Source: Clostridium grantii DSM 8605
GTDB taxonomy: Bacteria; Bacillota; Clostridia; Clostridiales; Clostridiaceae
Length of the DNA: 64,000 nucleotides
Assembly: GCF_900129965.1 (NCBI RefSeq)
Contig: NZ_FQXM01000009.1
Location: 1 to 64,000, forward strand
Reading direction: 5' to 3'
In this document: positions 41,567 through 49,335 of the stretch, piece by piece
How the letters are laid out: each line of letters starts with the position of its first letter
How positions within the stretch are numbered: the stretch's first letter is position 1
Program-made: the position numbers and the translations under genes
The notes under the pieces: generated by a model
Seen by the model: the letters and a program-made list of their open reading frames with translations, nothing else
The model's database searches: none
Told to the model about the DNA's origin: nothing

Positions 41567-41694
41567 TAGGGATACAATTGTGAAACTTAATTTAGATTTC
41601 TTTTAAAAACTAGACGTATCAACTAGTTTTCAAAATCTCCGATTTTTGGGAGTTTTGGACTTGAATAGATTTATAGTTGAAGTGGTTTGTCTAT
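41567..41694. repeat. Palindromic dispersed repeat (family 2), copy B
   Basis: It starts with ATAGGGATACAATTGTGAAA and ends with TATAGTTGAAGTGGTTTGTC. Inside are AAAACTAG...CTAGTTTT (41606-41630) and CTCC...GGGAG (about 41637-41652). Compared with copy A the second hairpin has a different sequence but is still paired. It precedes the ECF gene by about 100 nt. Confidence 0.8.
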
Positions 41695-41794
41695 ATAAGT
41701 GATTTTATATTAAAAATAGTAAAATTGTATGGATACATTTGACTTAATGAACTTTATTAATATAATTATATATAAGAATAAGGAGGGGATTTTC

Positions 41795-42349
41795 GTGGAA
41801 AGAAAAATTAATAAATCAGCAGGGGTGAATATAAGGAGTATAACTTATGTAGGTATGATGACAGCTATTACTTTTGTAGTAGCTTATGCAATACATTTTA
41901 ACACTTTTATTGGGGTAGTACATTTAGGGGATAGTATGGTATTGCTTGGAGCTATATTACTAGGGAAGAAAAAAGGAGCAGTATCAGCAGCAATAGGGAT
42001 GACCTTATTTGATTTATTACTTGGGTATAACATGTGGGCTCCATTTACTTTTGTTATAAAAGGTTGTATGGCATATATTGCAGCATCAATTGCTTTTAGA
42101 AAAGATTATAATGGAGAAAATATTATTAATAATATTTTTGCTTTTGTATTTGCTGCTTTATTTATGATATTTGGATATTTTTTAACAGGTGGCATAATTG
42201 CAAAACTAACAATGGAAGCACCAACATTATTTGCGGCTTTAGTATTATCGTCAAAAGATATAGTGGGAAATATAGGACAAGGTACAGCAGCAATAATTAT
42301 TGCACTACCATTAAGTAAAATATTAAAAAATAAGATAAAACAGGGATAA
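41795..42349 (+). CDS. ECF transporter S component (substrate-binding membrane subunit)
   Basis: A 184-residue membrane protein with about six helices. It is of the ECF vitamin-transporter S type (VGMMTAITFVVAYAIH, GDSMVLLGAILLGKKKGAVS, and the short FDLLLGYNMWAPFTF loop). It uses a shared energising module encoded elsewhere. The substrate is unknown. GTG 41795 follows AGGAGGGG (41781-41788); the ATG at 41729 would add an unlikely leader peptide. Confidence 0.82.
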   Translation: MERKINKSAGVNIRSITYVGMMTAITFVVAYAIHFNTFIGVVHLGDSMVLLGAILLGKKKGAVSAAIGMTLFDLLLGYNMWAPFTFVIKGCMAYIAASIAFRKDYNGENIINNIFAFVFAALFMIFGYFLTGGIIAKLTMEAPTLFAALVLSSKDIVGNIGQGTAAIIIALPLSKILKNKIKQG

Positions 42350-42372
42350 TAAATTCCTGGTTTTATCTTTTA
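42336..42372 (+). terminator. Probable terminator of the ECF gene
   Basis: AAAACAGGGAT-5-ATTCCTGGTTTT, an imperfect stem with T-rich sequence after it (ATCTTTTAT). Confidence 0.6.
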
Positions 42373-42428
42373 TAAGGCTGACTTTAAAAATAGAATCATT
42401 AAGTTATATATACTTTTGTGTAATATTG

Positions 42429-43979
42429 CTATTTATAAACTGGAATTTGAAAAACTGGGTTACCACTATCTATTTTATCAAATAATGTTTTTATATTTGT
42501 TATTTGTTTATAAGCCCAAGCTATATCAGTAGAATATTGAGGATAAGCCCAATCATTTTCTGTAAACCATCTTATTTTATATAAGGTATTTCGATTATAT
42601 AATGTATTATTTATATATGAACTTCCAATATAGTATGCACCTCCAGATAAAGCTTCTTCAATAGAAAACCAACCTTTTTTATAAGCATACTCTGAACCGT
42701 ATTTTATAGCATCAGTATTTTTGGCATTAACACCAAACAGATTGTAAACTATTTTGGGCTGGACAGCTTGTCCATCTACTTCGCTAACTAAAACTCCATT
42801 TGATAGTGAAGAAGTTCCGTTGCTTGTTTCAAGTAAAGAATGAGATACTAAATAAATAGGGTTTATATTATTTTTTTTACCAGCATTAATAAATTCTTCA
42901 CCGATACCTTCTAATATACCTTTACCTAAAAGAACTTTGTTTAAATCTTCGGGTAAAACACCTTCCATGTAATGCAAATCTAAAAACATATATTTCCCAT
43001 AATCATCTAAAAAATTATAGGGATTCATATAGTAAGAAATAATATGAGACGTTACTGGAACCCATAATGAAGAAGCTTCATCATGATTAGGTGCACCTTT
43101 TGTATATTGAATATTAACAGCTTCAGATAAAGTCTTATTTGAATTCACATAAGTGTATGTTTCATTTATTGATGAATTTTCCATGGCGTTTTTTTCTAAA
43201 ACTCTAACATAATCAGTATAAAAATTATCATAGTCAGTATATATACTTGAATGGATTCCTTGTACATTTGCTTTTTTCACGTAAACTAATATTCTATATT
43301 TCCCAGCAATAAGGTTTTTTGTAGAGGAAAATGTATAAGGAGTTGTCCCTTGCACGGGAGCGGTAAATCCATTTGTTAATTCTGTATAGTTAACATTTCC
43401 ATATTTATAAGTAGAATCAAAAAAACCATTTGGATAAGCATATAGAAAGATTCTATACTGCACAAACGAGTCAGTATTTGAGGTTAATTCCATACGAAGA
43501 GAGTCATTTTTTACTAAAGGTTGTTCTAAAATTTTTAAATCTTTTACTTGAGGCAACTCTGAAAAAGAGGAAGTGTCTTCATACTTGTTAATTGTAGTAA
43601 ATTGCATTGTTGCAGAGTTACTTAAAGCTTCTCCAGTAGCTGATTTTAAATTTTCATTGATGGTTATGTAATAATTCTGATTTGGAATAAATCCATCTAT
43701 AGGAGGATCTATAATTAAAGATTTTTTATCTTCACCAAGAGTAACTGTTGTATTTATAATAGTTCCCTTGGAGTCTTTTATTAGTACTGAATTTGATGAA
43801 ATAGAAGTTGAATCAATTTCATTATTTAATTTTACAGTCCAAGATTTTAATGTTGAAATTGATGTTTGGGATTGAAAAGTAGTGATTTCGCTTGCGAACC
43901 CTACAGTGAAAAATAATACGGGCATTAATAATATTGTTAAAATCAATGATGTTCTGAAATAAATTAAAATTTTATTCAT
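42429..43979 (-). CDS. Secreted N-acetylglucosaminidase (GH73-like) with SbsA-type Ig domain
   Basis: A 516-residue secreted peptidoglycan hydrolase. Signal peptide: MNKILIYFRTSLILTILLMP, then a hydrophobic run to FAS. An SbsA/Big-5-type Ig domain follows (about 35-130; WTVKLNNEIDSTSISSNSVL ... YYITINENLKSATGEAL). A middle linker domain comes next, and the catalytic GH73-like domain is C-terminal (about 300-510), with the general acid in SHSLLETSNGTSSLSNG and YNLFGVNAKNTDAI. ATG 43979 has AAGGAG upstream. It is likely a cell-separation or wall-turnover autolysin. Confidence 0.88.
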   Translation of the reverse strand: MNKILIYFRTSLILTILLMPVLFFTVGFASEITTFQSQTSISTLKSWTVKLNNEIDSTSISSNSVLIKDSKGTIINTTVTLGEDKKSLIIDPPIDGFIPNQNYYITINENLKSATGEALSNSATMQFTTINKYEDTSSFSELPQVKDLKILEQPLVKNDSLRMELTSNTDSFVQYRIFLYAYPNGFFDSTYKYGNVNYTELTNGFTAPVQGTTPYTFSSTKNLIAGKYRILVYVKKANVQGIHSSIYTDYDNFYTDYVRVLEKNAMENSSINETYTYVNSNKTLSEAVNIQYTKGAPNHDEASSLWVPVTSHIISYYMNPYNFLDDYGKYMFLDLHYMEGVLPEDLNKVLLGKGILEGIGEEFINAGKKNNINPIYLVSHSLLETSNGTSSLSNGVLVSEVDGQAVQPKIVYNLFGVNAKNTDAIKYGSEYAYKKGWFSIEEALSGGAYYIGSSYINNTLYNRNTLYKIRWFTENDWAYPQYSTDIAWAYKQITNIKTLFDKIDSGNPVFQIPVYK

Positions 43980-44279
43980 TAAAAAGCTCCTTATATTATT
44001 ATTTAGTAGTTCTAAGATTTAAAATTTTTTTATAAATCTTCTTTAATAACCAATTATTTGATTAATTGTAAACATAATAAATAAAGTATATCAACAAAGC
44101 ACATTGTTTTCAAGAATTTATTTTATATTTTACTTAAAAAAGTAATAATTAATTAGGTATAAATTTAAAAAATCATTTTTCTTTACAATAAAAACTTTTT
44201 CTTTTAAAATTATTAAATAAGGATTTTTTAGCAAAAAACTGTAAGTATAAGCATATACATTAAAAGGGTGGTGAATGAA
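43980..44279. other. AT-rich divergent intergenic region
   Basis: A 300-nt gap between the divergent glucosaminidase and AlbA_2 genes. It is almost only A and T. I see no repeat, RNA gene or clear promoter hexamers in it beyond the AAGGAG and GGGTGG ribosome sites at its two ends. Confidence 0.6.
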
Positions 44280-45434
44280 GTGGATGTGAAAAAACTAAAA
44301 AAATTATTAAAGAACGATGAAAGCATAAAACAGGATTACAAACTAAAATTAGATTTCACCACTGAGAGCGGAAAAAAAGAGTTTGCAAAAGATGTAAGTG
44401 CCCTTGCTAATTCAAGAGGGGGAAGAGGATACCTTATTATAGGAATAGAAGATAAAACAAGAAAAATAGTTGGTATAAATCAGGATGAAATAAAAGAAGA
44501 ACAAATCCAACAAGTTATCGCTACAAGGATAGAGCCACCAGTGCCAATTAGTTACGACATAATTGAAATTGAAGGTAAAGATGTGGGAGTGGTTACTATT
44601 TACCAAAGCGAACAAAAACCTTACCAGTTTAAAGAGAATGGAGCATTTTATATTAGAAGAGGATCTACTACGGATACTATGAGAAAAGAAGAAATAATTT
44701 CATCACTTCAGGATAATTTGAGTTTAGATACAGAGCTTTGTCCAATAATTAAAAGTAATATAGATTTTATAAATATGGAATTAGTTAAGAAATATTTTAC
44801 ATTGCATAATATTGAGATTAATGATAATAATAAAGAAATATTAATGAGTTCGACTGGTATTATTACAAGAGAAAGTGAAGATAAAGAATATAAATGCACG
44901 TTGGGAGGGCTATTAGTATTTTCATGTATAAATTATCTTCAATTGCCACATAATATAGTTAGGATTGTTAATAAAATTAATTCAAAATATGAGGAAGTAA
45001 CTACAATTAGTGGTGACTTATTAAGTATTATGGATCAATGTGAAGAAAAATTAAATGCTATGTTACCACAAAATTATCCTATAGATGCAGTTTTTGAAGG
45101 AGTGAAAAATGCAGTAATTTATAGAGATTACACTTTATATAATAAGGAAATTGAAGTTATTTTGGATTATAAGAATATATCTGTTATGAGTCCAGGAATT
45201 TTATTAAAGAATTCCAAAGGAGCTTTTATCAATACTCATAATTATATAAAAAGAAATATGTGGATATATGAAAAGATGATTACTTTAGATACAAAAGATA
45301 GATTTTACAAGTCAGGTAGAGGTTTTACTAGAATGAAAAAAGCTTTTAAAGATTATGGAAAAGTAAAGTTTTTAAATGATACTACTCAAAATACTTTTAA
45401 GGTTATTTATCCAAGCATAAATAATTTTAAGTAG
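44280..45434 (+). CDS. AlbA_2 (Schlafen-type) ATP-binding regulator-like protein
   Basis: A 384-residue protein. The N-terminal AlbA_2/Schlafen-like domain is clear (KLDFTTESGKKEFAKDVSAL, ANSRGGRGYLIIGIEDKTRK, GAFYIRRGSTTDTM). The C-terminal part resembles the ATPase-like domain of this family (EGVKNAVIYRDYTLYNKEIE, VMSPGILL). It probably acts as a transcriptional or RNA-related regulator; the target is unknown. Several GTG codons compete; GTG 44280 is 7 nt after GGGTGGTG and is preferred to GTG 44268. Nothing in the neighbourhood suggests a defence island. Confidence 0.78.
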   Translation: MDVKKLKKLLKNDESIKQDYKLKLDFTTESGKKEFAKDVSALANSRGGRGYLIIGIEDKTRKIVGINQDEIKEEQIQQVIATRIEPPVPISYDIIEIEGKDVGVVTIYQSEQKPYQFKENGAFYIRRGSTTDTMRKEEIISSLQDNLSLDTELCPIIKSNIDFINMELVKKYFTLHNIEINDNNKEILMSSTGIITRESEDKEYKCTLGGLLVFSCINYLQLPHNIVRIVNKINSKYEEVTTISGDLLSIMDQCEEKLNAMLPQNYPIDAVFEGVKNAVIYRDYTLYNKEIEVILDYKNISVMSPGILLKNSKGAFINTHNYIKRNMWIYEKMITLDTKDRFYKSGRGFTRMKKAFKDYGKVKFLNDTTQNTFKVIYPSINNFK

Positions 45435-45497
45435 CGTAACGAAAAATGGTATATTGGGTAACATTATGAAATTACAATAAATACTTGTAATCGTTTA

Positions 45498-45526
45498 TTG
45501 AAAAAAAATTCAGACTATTATATAAT
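45498..45526 (+). promoter_or_regulatory. Promoter of the P-loop gene 45579-45989
   Basis: TTGAAA (45498-45503), 17-nt spacer, TATAAT (45521-45526). Confidence 0.65.
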
Positions 45527-45578
45527 TAAAATATGATAGCAGAAAATAAAGCCAAAAAAATCTGAAGGGGTGTTTAAA

Positions 45579-45989
45579 ATGATAAATGTATTTTATGGCC
45601 AAAAAGGTGCAGGCAAAAGTAAGTCGCTATTGAATCTAGCTAACCAAAGAATTGATGAAGCTAAAGGTAATGTTGTTTATATCGATGATGATAAAAGACC
45701 TATGTTGGAGTTAAATAGAAAAATTAGATTTATTGCTACAGATGATTTTGAGTTAAAAGATTATAAGAATTTTTACGGATTTTTGTGCGGTATTCTTTCA
45801 GAAGACTATGACATAGAAGCTATGTTCATAGATGGCTTATTCAACATTGTTGAAGGAGAAGAGAAAGATGCAGCGCTTTTGTTTTATAATATGGAAAAAC
45901 TAGTTCAAAAGTATAAATTGGATTTTTATATAAATATGAATTTGAATAGTCTTGAATTACCAGAATATTTAAAGAAGTATGTGGCGTAA
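45579..45989 (+). CDS. Small P-loop ATPase-like protein
   Basis: A 136-residue protein with a Walker A motif near the N-terminus (FYGQKGAGKSKSLLNLA) and a possible Walker B (EAMFIDGLFNI). It is short for a complete ATPase, but it has its own promoter and ribosome site (AGGGGTG). ATG 45579 is preferred to the GTG three codons earlier, which overlaps that site. I do not recognise the family; it may be a DNA- or membrane-associated single-domain NTPase. Confidence 0.7.
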   Translation: MINVFYGQKGAGKSKSLLNLANQRIDEAKGNVVYIDDDKRPMLELNRKIRFIATDDFELKDYKNFYGFLCGILSEDYDIEAMFIDGLFNIVEGEEKDAALLFYNMEKLVQKYKLDFYINMNLNSLELPEYLKKYVA

Positions 45990-46027
45990 AATAGGGTTAG
46001 TTTTTTATTAATAAAAAATAAAATAGA

Positions 46028-46056
46028 TTGACAAATGCTATATGAATATATATTAT
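46028..46056 (+). promoter_or_regulatory. tyrS promoter
   Basis: TTGACA (46028-46033), 17-nt spacer, TATTAT (46051-46056), upstream of the T-box leader. Confidence 0.78.
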
Positions 46057-46119
46057 ATAAAATAAGGCTTTGTATTATTTATGCAGAGATTAAAAAGTAT
46101 TATATTTAAAAAATCTTAA

Positions 46120-46396
46120 AATATAGCTGAAAAGCTGTGATGGAAACAAGTACTTTTATGAATTATTAAGAGAGTCGACGGTTGCTGTGAGTCGATTATG
46201 AAATAAAAGGAAATACATTCTTGAGCTTTATTCTGAAACTTCCTAGTGAAATGAATTGATTTCATTAACTATAGAATTAGTAGGTTGTTACGTGATTCTG
46301 CGTTAAAGAACTGAGTGGATATATTTGATAGAATATATCAATTTGGGTGGTACCACGAATATTTTCGTCCCTTAGTTTTAAGGGGCGTTTTTTTTA
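46120..46396 (+). ncRNA. T-box leader of tyrS
   Basis: Stem I with AAGAGAGTCGACGGTTGCTG and a likely UAC (Tyr) specifier at 46214-46216 (GAAATACATTC). The T-box is GGGTGGTACCACG at 46345-46357. The terminator is CGTCCCTTA-4-TAAGGGGCG, followed by eight T (46366-46395). Uncharged tRNA-Tyr should favour read-through into tyrS. Confidence 0.93.
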
Positions 46397-46460
46397 TTGG
46401 GAATTTTTTCTCAAGGGTGTATAAAAAATAATTAATCATATAAAAATTGGAGGTATAACA

Positions 46461-47678
46461 ATGAACGTATTCGATACACTAACTGAAAGAGGTTACATCA
46501 AACAAACTACACATGAAGAGGAAATAAAAGAGTTACTTGAAAAGGAAAAAGTGACTTTTTATATAGGCTTTGATCCAACAGCTGATAGTTTACATGTGGG
46601 ACATTTTATTGCTATTATGTTTATGTCTCATATGCAAAAAGCTGGACATAGACCTATTGCTTTAGTTGGTGGTGGAACTGTAATGGTTGGTGATCCATCA
46701 GGTAAAACAGACATGAGAAAAATGATGACTAAAGAAGAAATAGATAGTAATGTGAATAAAATTAAAGGCCAATTATCTAGATTCATAGATTTTTCGGATG
46801 ATAAAGCTATTTTAGATAATAATGCAAATTGGTTATTAGGTTTAAATTATGTGGATTTTTTAAGAGATGTAGGAGTACATTTTTCTGTAAATAGAATGCT
46901 TTCAGCAGAGTGTTTTAAGCAAAGATTAGAAAAAGGATTATCTTTTCTAGAATTTAACTACATGTTAATGCAAGGGTATGATTTCTTGGTTTTAAATCAA
47001 AAATATAATTGTACAATGCAGCTTGGTGGAGATGACCAATGGTCAAATATGATAGCAGGCATGGAACTTATTAGAAGAAAAGAAAGAAAACCAGCTTTTG
47101 CTATGACTTGTACATTGCTGACAAATAGTGAAGGCAAGAAAATGGGTAAAACTGAAAAAGGAGCTTTGTGGCTAGATCCAGAAAAAACTTCACCTTATGA
47201 TTTTTACCAATACTGGAGAAATATTGCTGATGCGGATGTGGAAAAATGTTTATCACTTTTAACTTTTCTTCCAATGGATGAAGTTAGAAGGTTATCTTCA
47301 TTAGAAGGTGCAGAAATAAACCAAGCAAAAAAAGTTTTGGCTTATGAGGTAACAACGCTTGTTCATGGAGAAGAAAAAGCAAAAGAAGCGGAAGGGGCAA
47401 CAGAAGCATTATTTGGAGCGGGAAAAAATTTGGATAATGTTCCTACTGTGGAAATTGAAAAAGAAAATTTAGGAGACACATTAATAAATGTACTAACTGC
47501 AGCGAAAATATTTCCATCTAAAAAAGAATGTAGAAGACTTATAGAACAAGGTGGACTTAAACTTAACGATGAAAAAATTGTAGATGTGGAATTCCTTTTA
47601 ACAGAAGAAAACTTTAAAGATGGCATTGCTATGATTCAAAAAGGAAAGAAAAAACATTTTAAAATTGTAGTGAAATAG
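46461..47678 (+). CDS. tyrS: Tyrosyl-tRNA synthetase
   Basis: A 405-residue class I synthetase. FDPTADSLHVGHFIAI contains the HIGH motif, LQLGGDDQWSN-type residues bind tyrosine, and KKMGKTEKG is the KMSKS-like loop. An S4-type RNA-binding domain closes the protein (about 340-405). ATG 46461 follows GGAGGT. It is controlled by the T-box leader. Confidence 0.95.
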   Translation: MNVFDTLTERGYIKQTTHEEEIKELLEKEKVTFYIGFDPTADSLHVGHFIAIMFMSHMQKAGHRPIALVGGGTVMVGDPSGKTDMRKMMTKEEIDSNVNKIKGQLSRFIDFSDDKAILDNNANWLLGLNYVDFLRDVGVHFSVNRMLSAECFKQRLEKGLSFLEFNYMLMQGYDFLVLNQKYNCTMQLGGDDQWSNMIAGMELIRRKERKPAFAMTCTLLTNSEGKKMGKTEKGALWLDPEKTSPYDFYQYWRNIADADVEKCLSLLTFLPMDEVRRLSSLEGAEINQAKKVLAYEVTTLVHGEEKAKEAEGATEALFGAGKNLDNVPTVEIEKENLGDTLINVLTAAKIFPSKKECRRLIEQGGLKLNDEKIVDVEFLLTEENFKDGIAMIQKGKKKHFKIVVK

Positions 47679-47709
47679 TAAAAAGTATAGTATAATGATG
47701 TAAGGATAT

Positions 47710-47768
47710 GGGTTTTAGATAAGTGCGTCTATATTGCACATATTTAGAACCCGATTTTATATAATTTT
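47710..47768 (+). terminator. Long stem-loop after tyrS
   Basis: GGGTTTTAGATAAGTGC ... GCACATATTTAGAACCC forms a 17-position stem with one mismatch and two G-U pairs. The following sequence GATTTTATATAATTTTT is only moderately U-rich. It is probably the tyrS terminator. Confidence 0.6.
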
Positions 47769-47792
47769 TAAAGTAAAAGAAGGGGGGATATT

Positions 47793-48473
47793 ATGGCACT
47801 TTTTGCCATATCTGATCTTCATTTAGCTTTAACATCCGACAAACCTATGGATATTTTTGGAGCACAATGGGAAAACCACCCTAATAAAATAATGGAAAAT
47901 TGGTTGAAAAAAGTTAAAGATGAAGATACAATTTTAATTGCTGGAGATATTTCTTGGTCCATGAATATCCAAGAAGGAATGGAAGATTTAGAATGGATTC
48001 ATAAACTGCCAGGTAGGAAAATAATTTGCAAGGGGAACCATGATTATTGGTGGAGTAGTATATCTAAATTAAATAAATTATATGATGATATGAGGTTTGT
48101 ACAAAATAATTACTATGCATATGAAGAATATGCTATTTGTGGTTCTAGAGGATGGTCATTATTTTCAAGTCAATCAGAACATGATAAGAAAATAATAAGT
48201 AGAGAAAAAATAAGATTAAAATTATCATTAGACGCAGCGGTAAAGGATGGATTTGAAAAAATTATTGTTATGATGCATTATCCTCCAGTTAATGAGAATT
48301 TTCAAGAGTCTATTTTTACGGAGGTATTTAATAATTACCCAGTAGAAAAAGTTATTTATGGACATTTACATGGAAAATCTTTATCAAATATTTTCGAAGG
48401 AGTTCATAATGGTGTGGAATATATAATGACATCATGTGATTACATAGATTTTGATCCCTTAAAGATTCTTTAA
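47793..48473 (+). CDS. Metallophosphoesterase
   Basis: A 226-residue calcineurin-like phosphoesterase. The five metal motifs are present: SDLHLA, IAGDISWS, CKGNHDYWW, MMHYPP and YGHLHG. The substrate is unknown. It starts at ATG 47793 after AAGGGGGG. It lies 15 nt before the alarmone synthetase gene, so the two are probably co-transcribed. Confidence 0.9.
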   Translation: MALFAISDLHLALTSDKPMDIFGAQWENHPNKIMENWLKKVKDEDTILIAGDISWSMNIQEGMEDLEWIHKLPGRKIICKGNHDYWWSSISKLNKLYDDMRFVQNNYYAYEEYAICGSRGWSLFSSQSEHDKKIISREKIRLKLSLDAAVKDGFEKIIVMMHYPPVNENFQESIFTEVFNNYPVEKVIYGHLHGKSLSNIFEGVHNGVEYIMTSCDYIDFDPLKIL

Positions 48474-48488
48474 TAAAAGGAGAAAAAA

Positions 48489-49292
48489 ATGCAAACTAGA
48501 GAATGGAAAAGGATATTAATACCTTATCAACAAGCAGTAGAGGAATTAAAAGTAAAGTTTAAAAGTATTAGAAGAGAATATAGAAAAAGAAATGATATTT
48601 CTCCTATCGAATTTGTAACAGGAAGAGTGAAAGAAATATCTAGCATATTGGAAAAAGCTAAAAAATTTGATATACCTTTAAATAGAATTGAATACGAACT
48701 TGAAGATATAGCTGGAATAAGAATAATGTGTCAATTTGTTAATGATATATATAAAGTTGTAGAAATCATAAGAAATAGAAAAGACATGCAGATAATGTAT
48801 GAAAAAGACTATATTTTTAATGTCAAAGAAAGCGGATATAGAAGTTATCATATGATTATAAAGTATCCAGTTTATACTGCTTTTGGGGAACAATATATTT
48901 TAGCTGAACTTCAGATTAGAACATTAGCTATGAATTTTTGGGCAACTATTGAGCACTCATTAAATTATAAATATAAACAGGGAATTCCAGTGGAAATCCA
49001 AAGTAGACTTAAAGCTGCTGCAGACGCTGCTTTTACACTAGATCAACTAGTGCTAGACATAAAAGATGAAATAATGGATGCACAAAAATTATTTGAAGTT
49101 AAGTCTAGTTTAGTAACAGATATAACTAATCATATTTTGACACTTATATCTTTAGGAAGAATGAAAGAAGCTACAGGATTTCAATCTGATTTAGAGGCTA
49201 TAATAAGTGATGGAGATATATTAGAATTAGCAACTTTAAAAGAAAAAATAGAGAATGCAGTAGTACTTTATAGAGGAAAAGCATTTAATTGA
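48489..49292 (+). CDS. relQ: Small alarmone synthetase, RelQ-like (GTP pyrophosphokinase)
   Basis: A 267-residue synthetase of (p)ppGpp without hydrolase or C-terminal TGS/ACT domains. Synthetase motifs: FVTGRVKEISSILEKA, YELEDIAGIRIMCQF, KESGYRSYHMI and AELQIRTLAMNFWATIEHSL, NYKYK. The length and domain set fit the RelQ/YjbM class. ATG 48489 follows AAGGAG. It lies downstream of the phosphoesterase and ends at a strong bidirectional terminator. Confidence 0.9.
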   Translation: MQTREWKRILIPYQQAVEELKVKFKSIRREYRKRNDISPIEFVTGRVKEISSILEKAKKFDIPLNRIEYELEDIAGIRIMCQFVNDIYKVVEIIRNRKDMQIMYEKDYIFNVKESGYRSYHMIIKYPVYTAFGEQYILAELQIRTLAMNFWATIEHSLNYKYKQGIPVEIQSRLKAAADAAFTLDQLVLDIKDEIMDAQKLFEVKSSLVTDITNHILTLISLGRMKEATGFQSDLEAIISDGDILELATLKEKIENAVVLYRGKAFN

Positions 49293-49297
49293 TGTGT

Positions 49298-49330
49298 AAA
49301 AAAAAAGAGATGATATCATCTCTTTTTTTA
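49298..49330. terminator. Bidirectional terminator between relQ and leuS
   Basis: AAAAAAGAGATGATATCATCTCTTTTTT is a near-perfect palindrome with T runs on both strands, between two convergent genes. Confidence 0.93.
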
Positions 49331-49335
49331 TGAAA

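Noticed and set aside
44280..45989. Anti-phage defence island
   Set aside because: AlbA_2 and P-loop domains occur in defence, but the neighbours are housekeeping genes and there is no nuclease, toxin or mobile element here.
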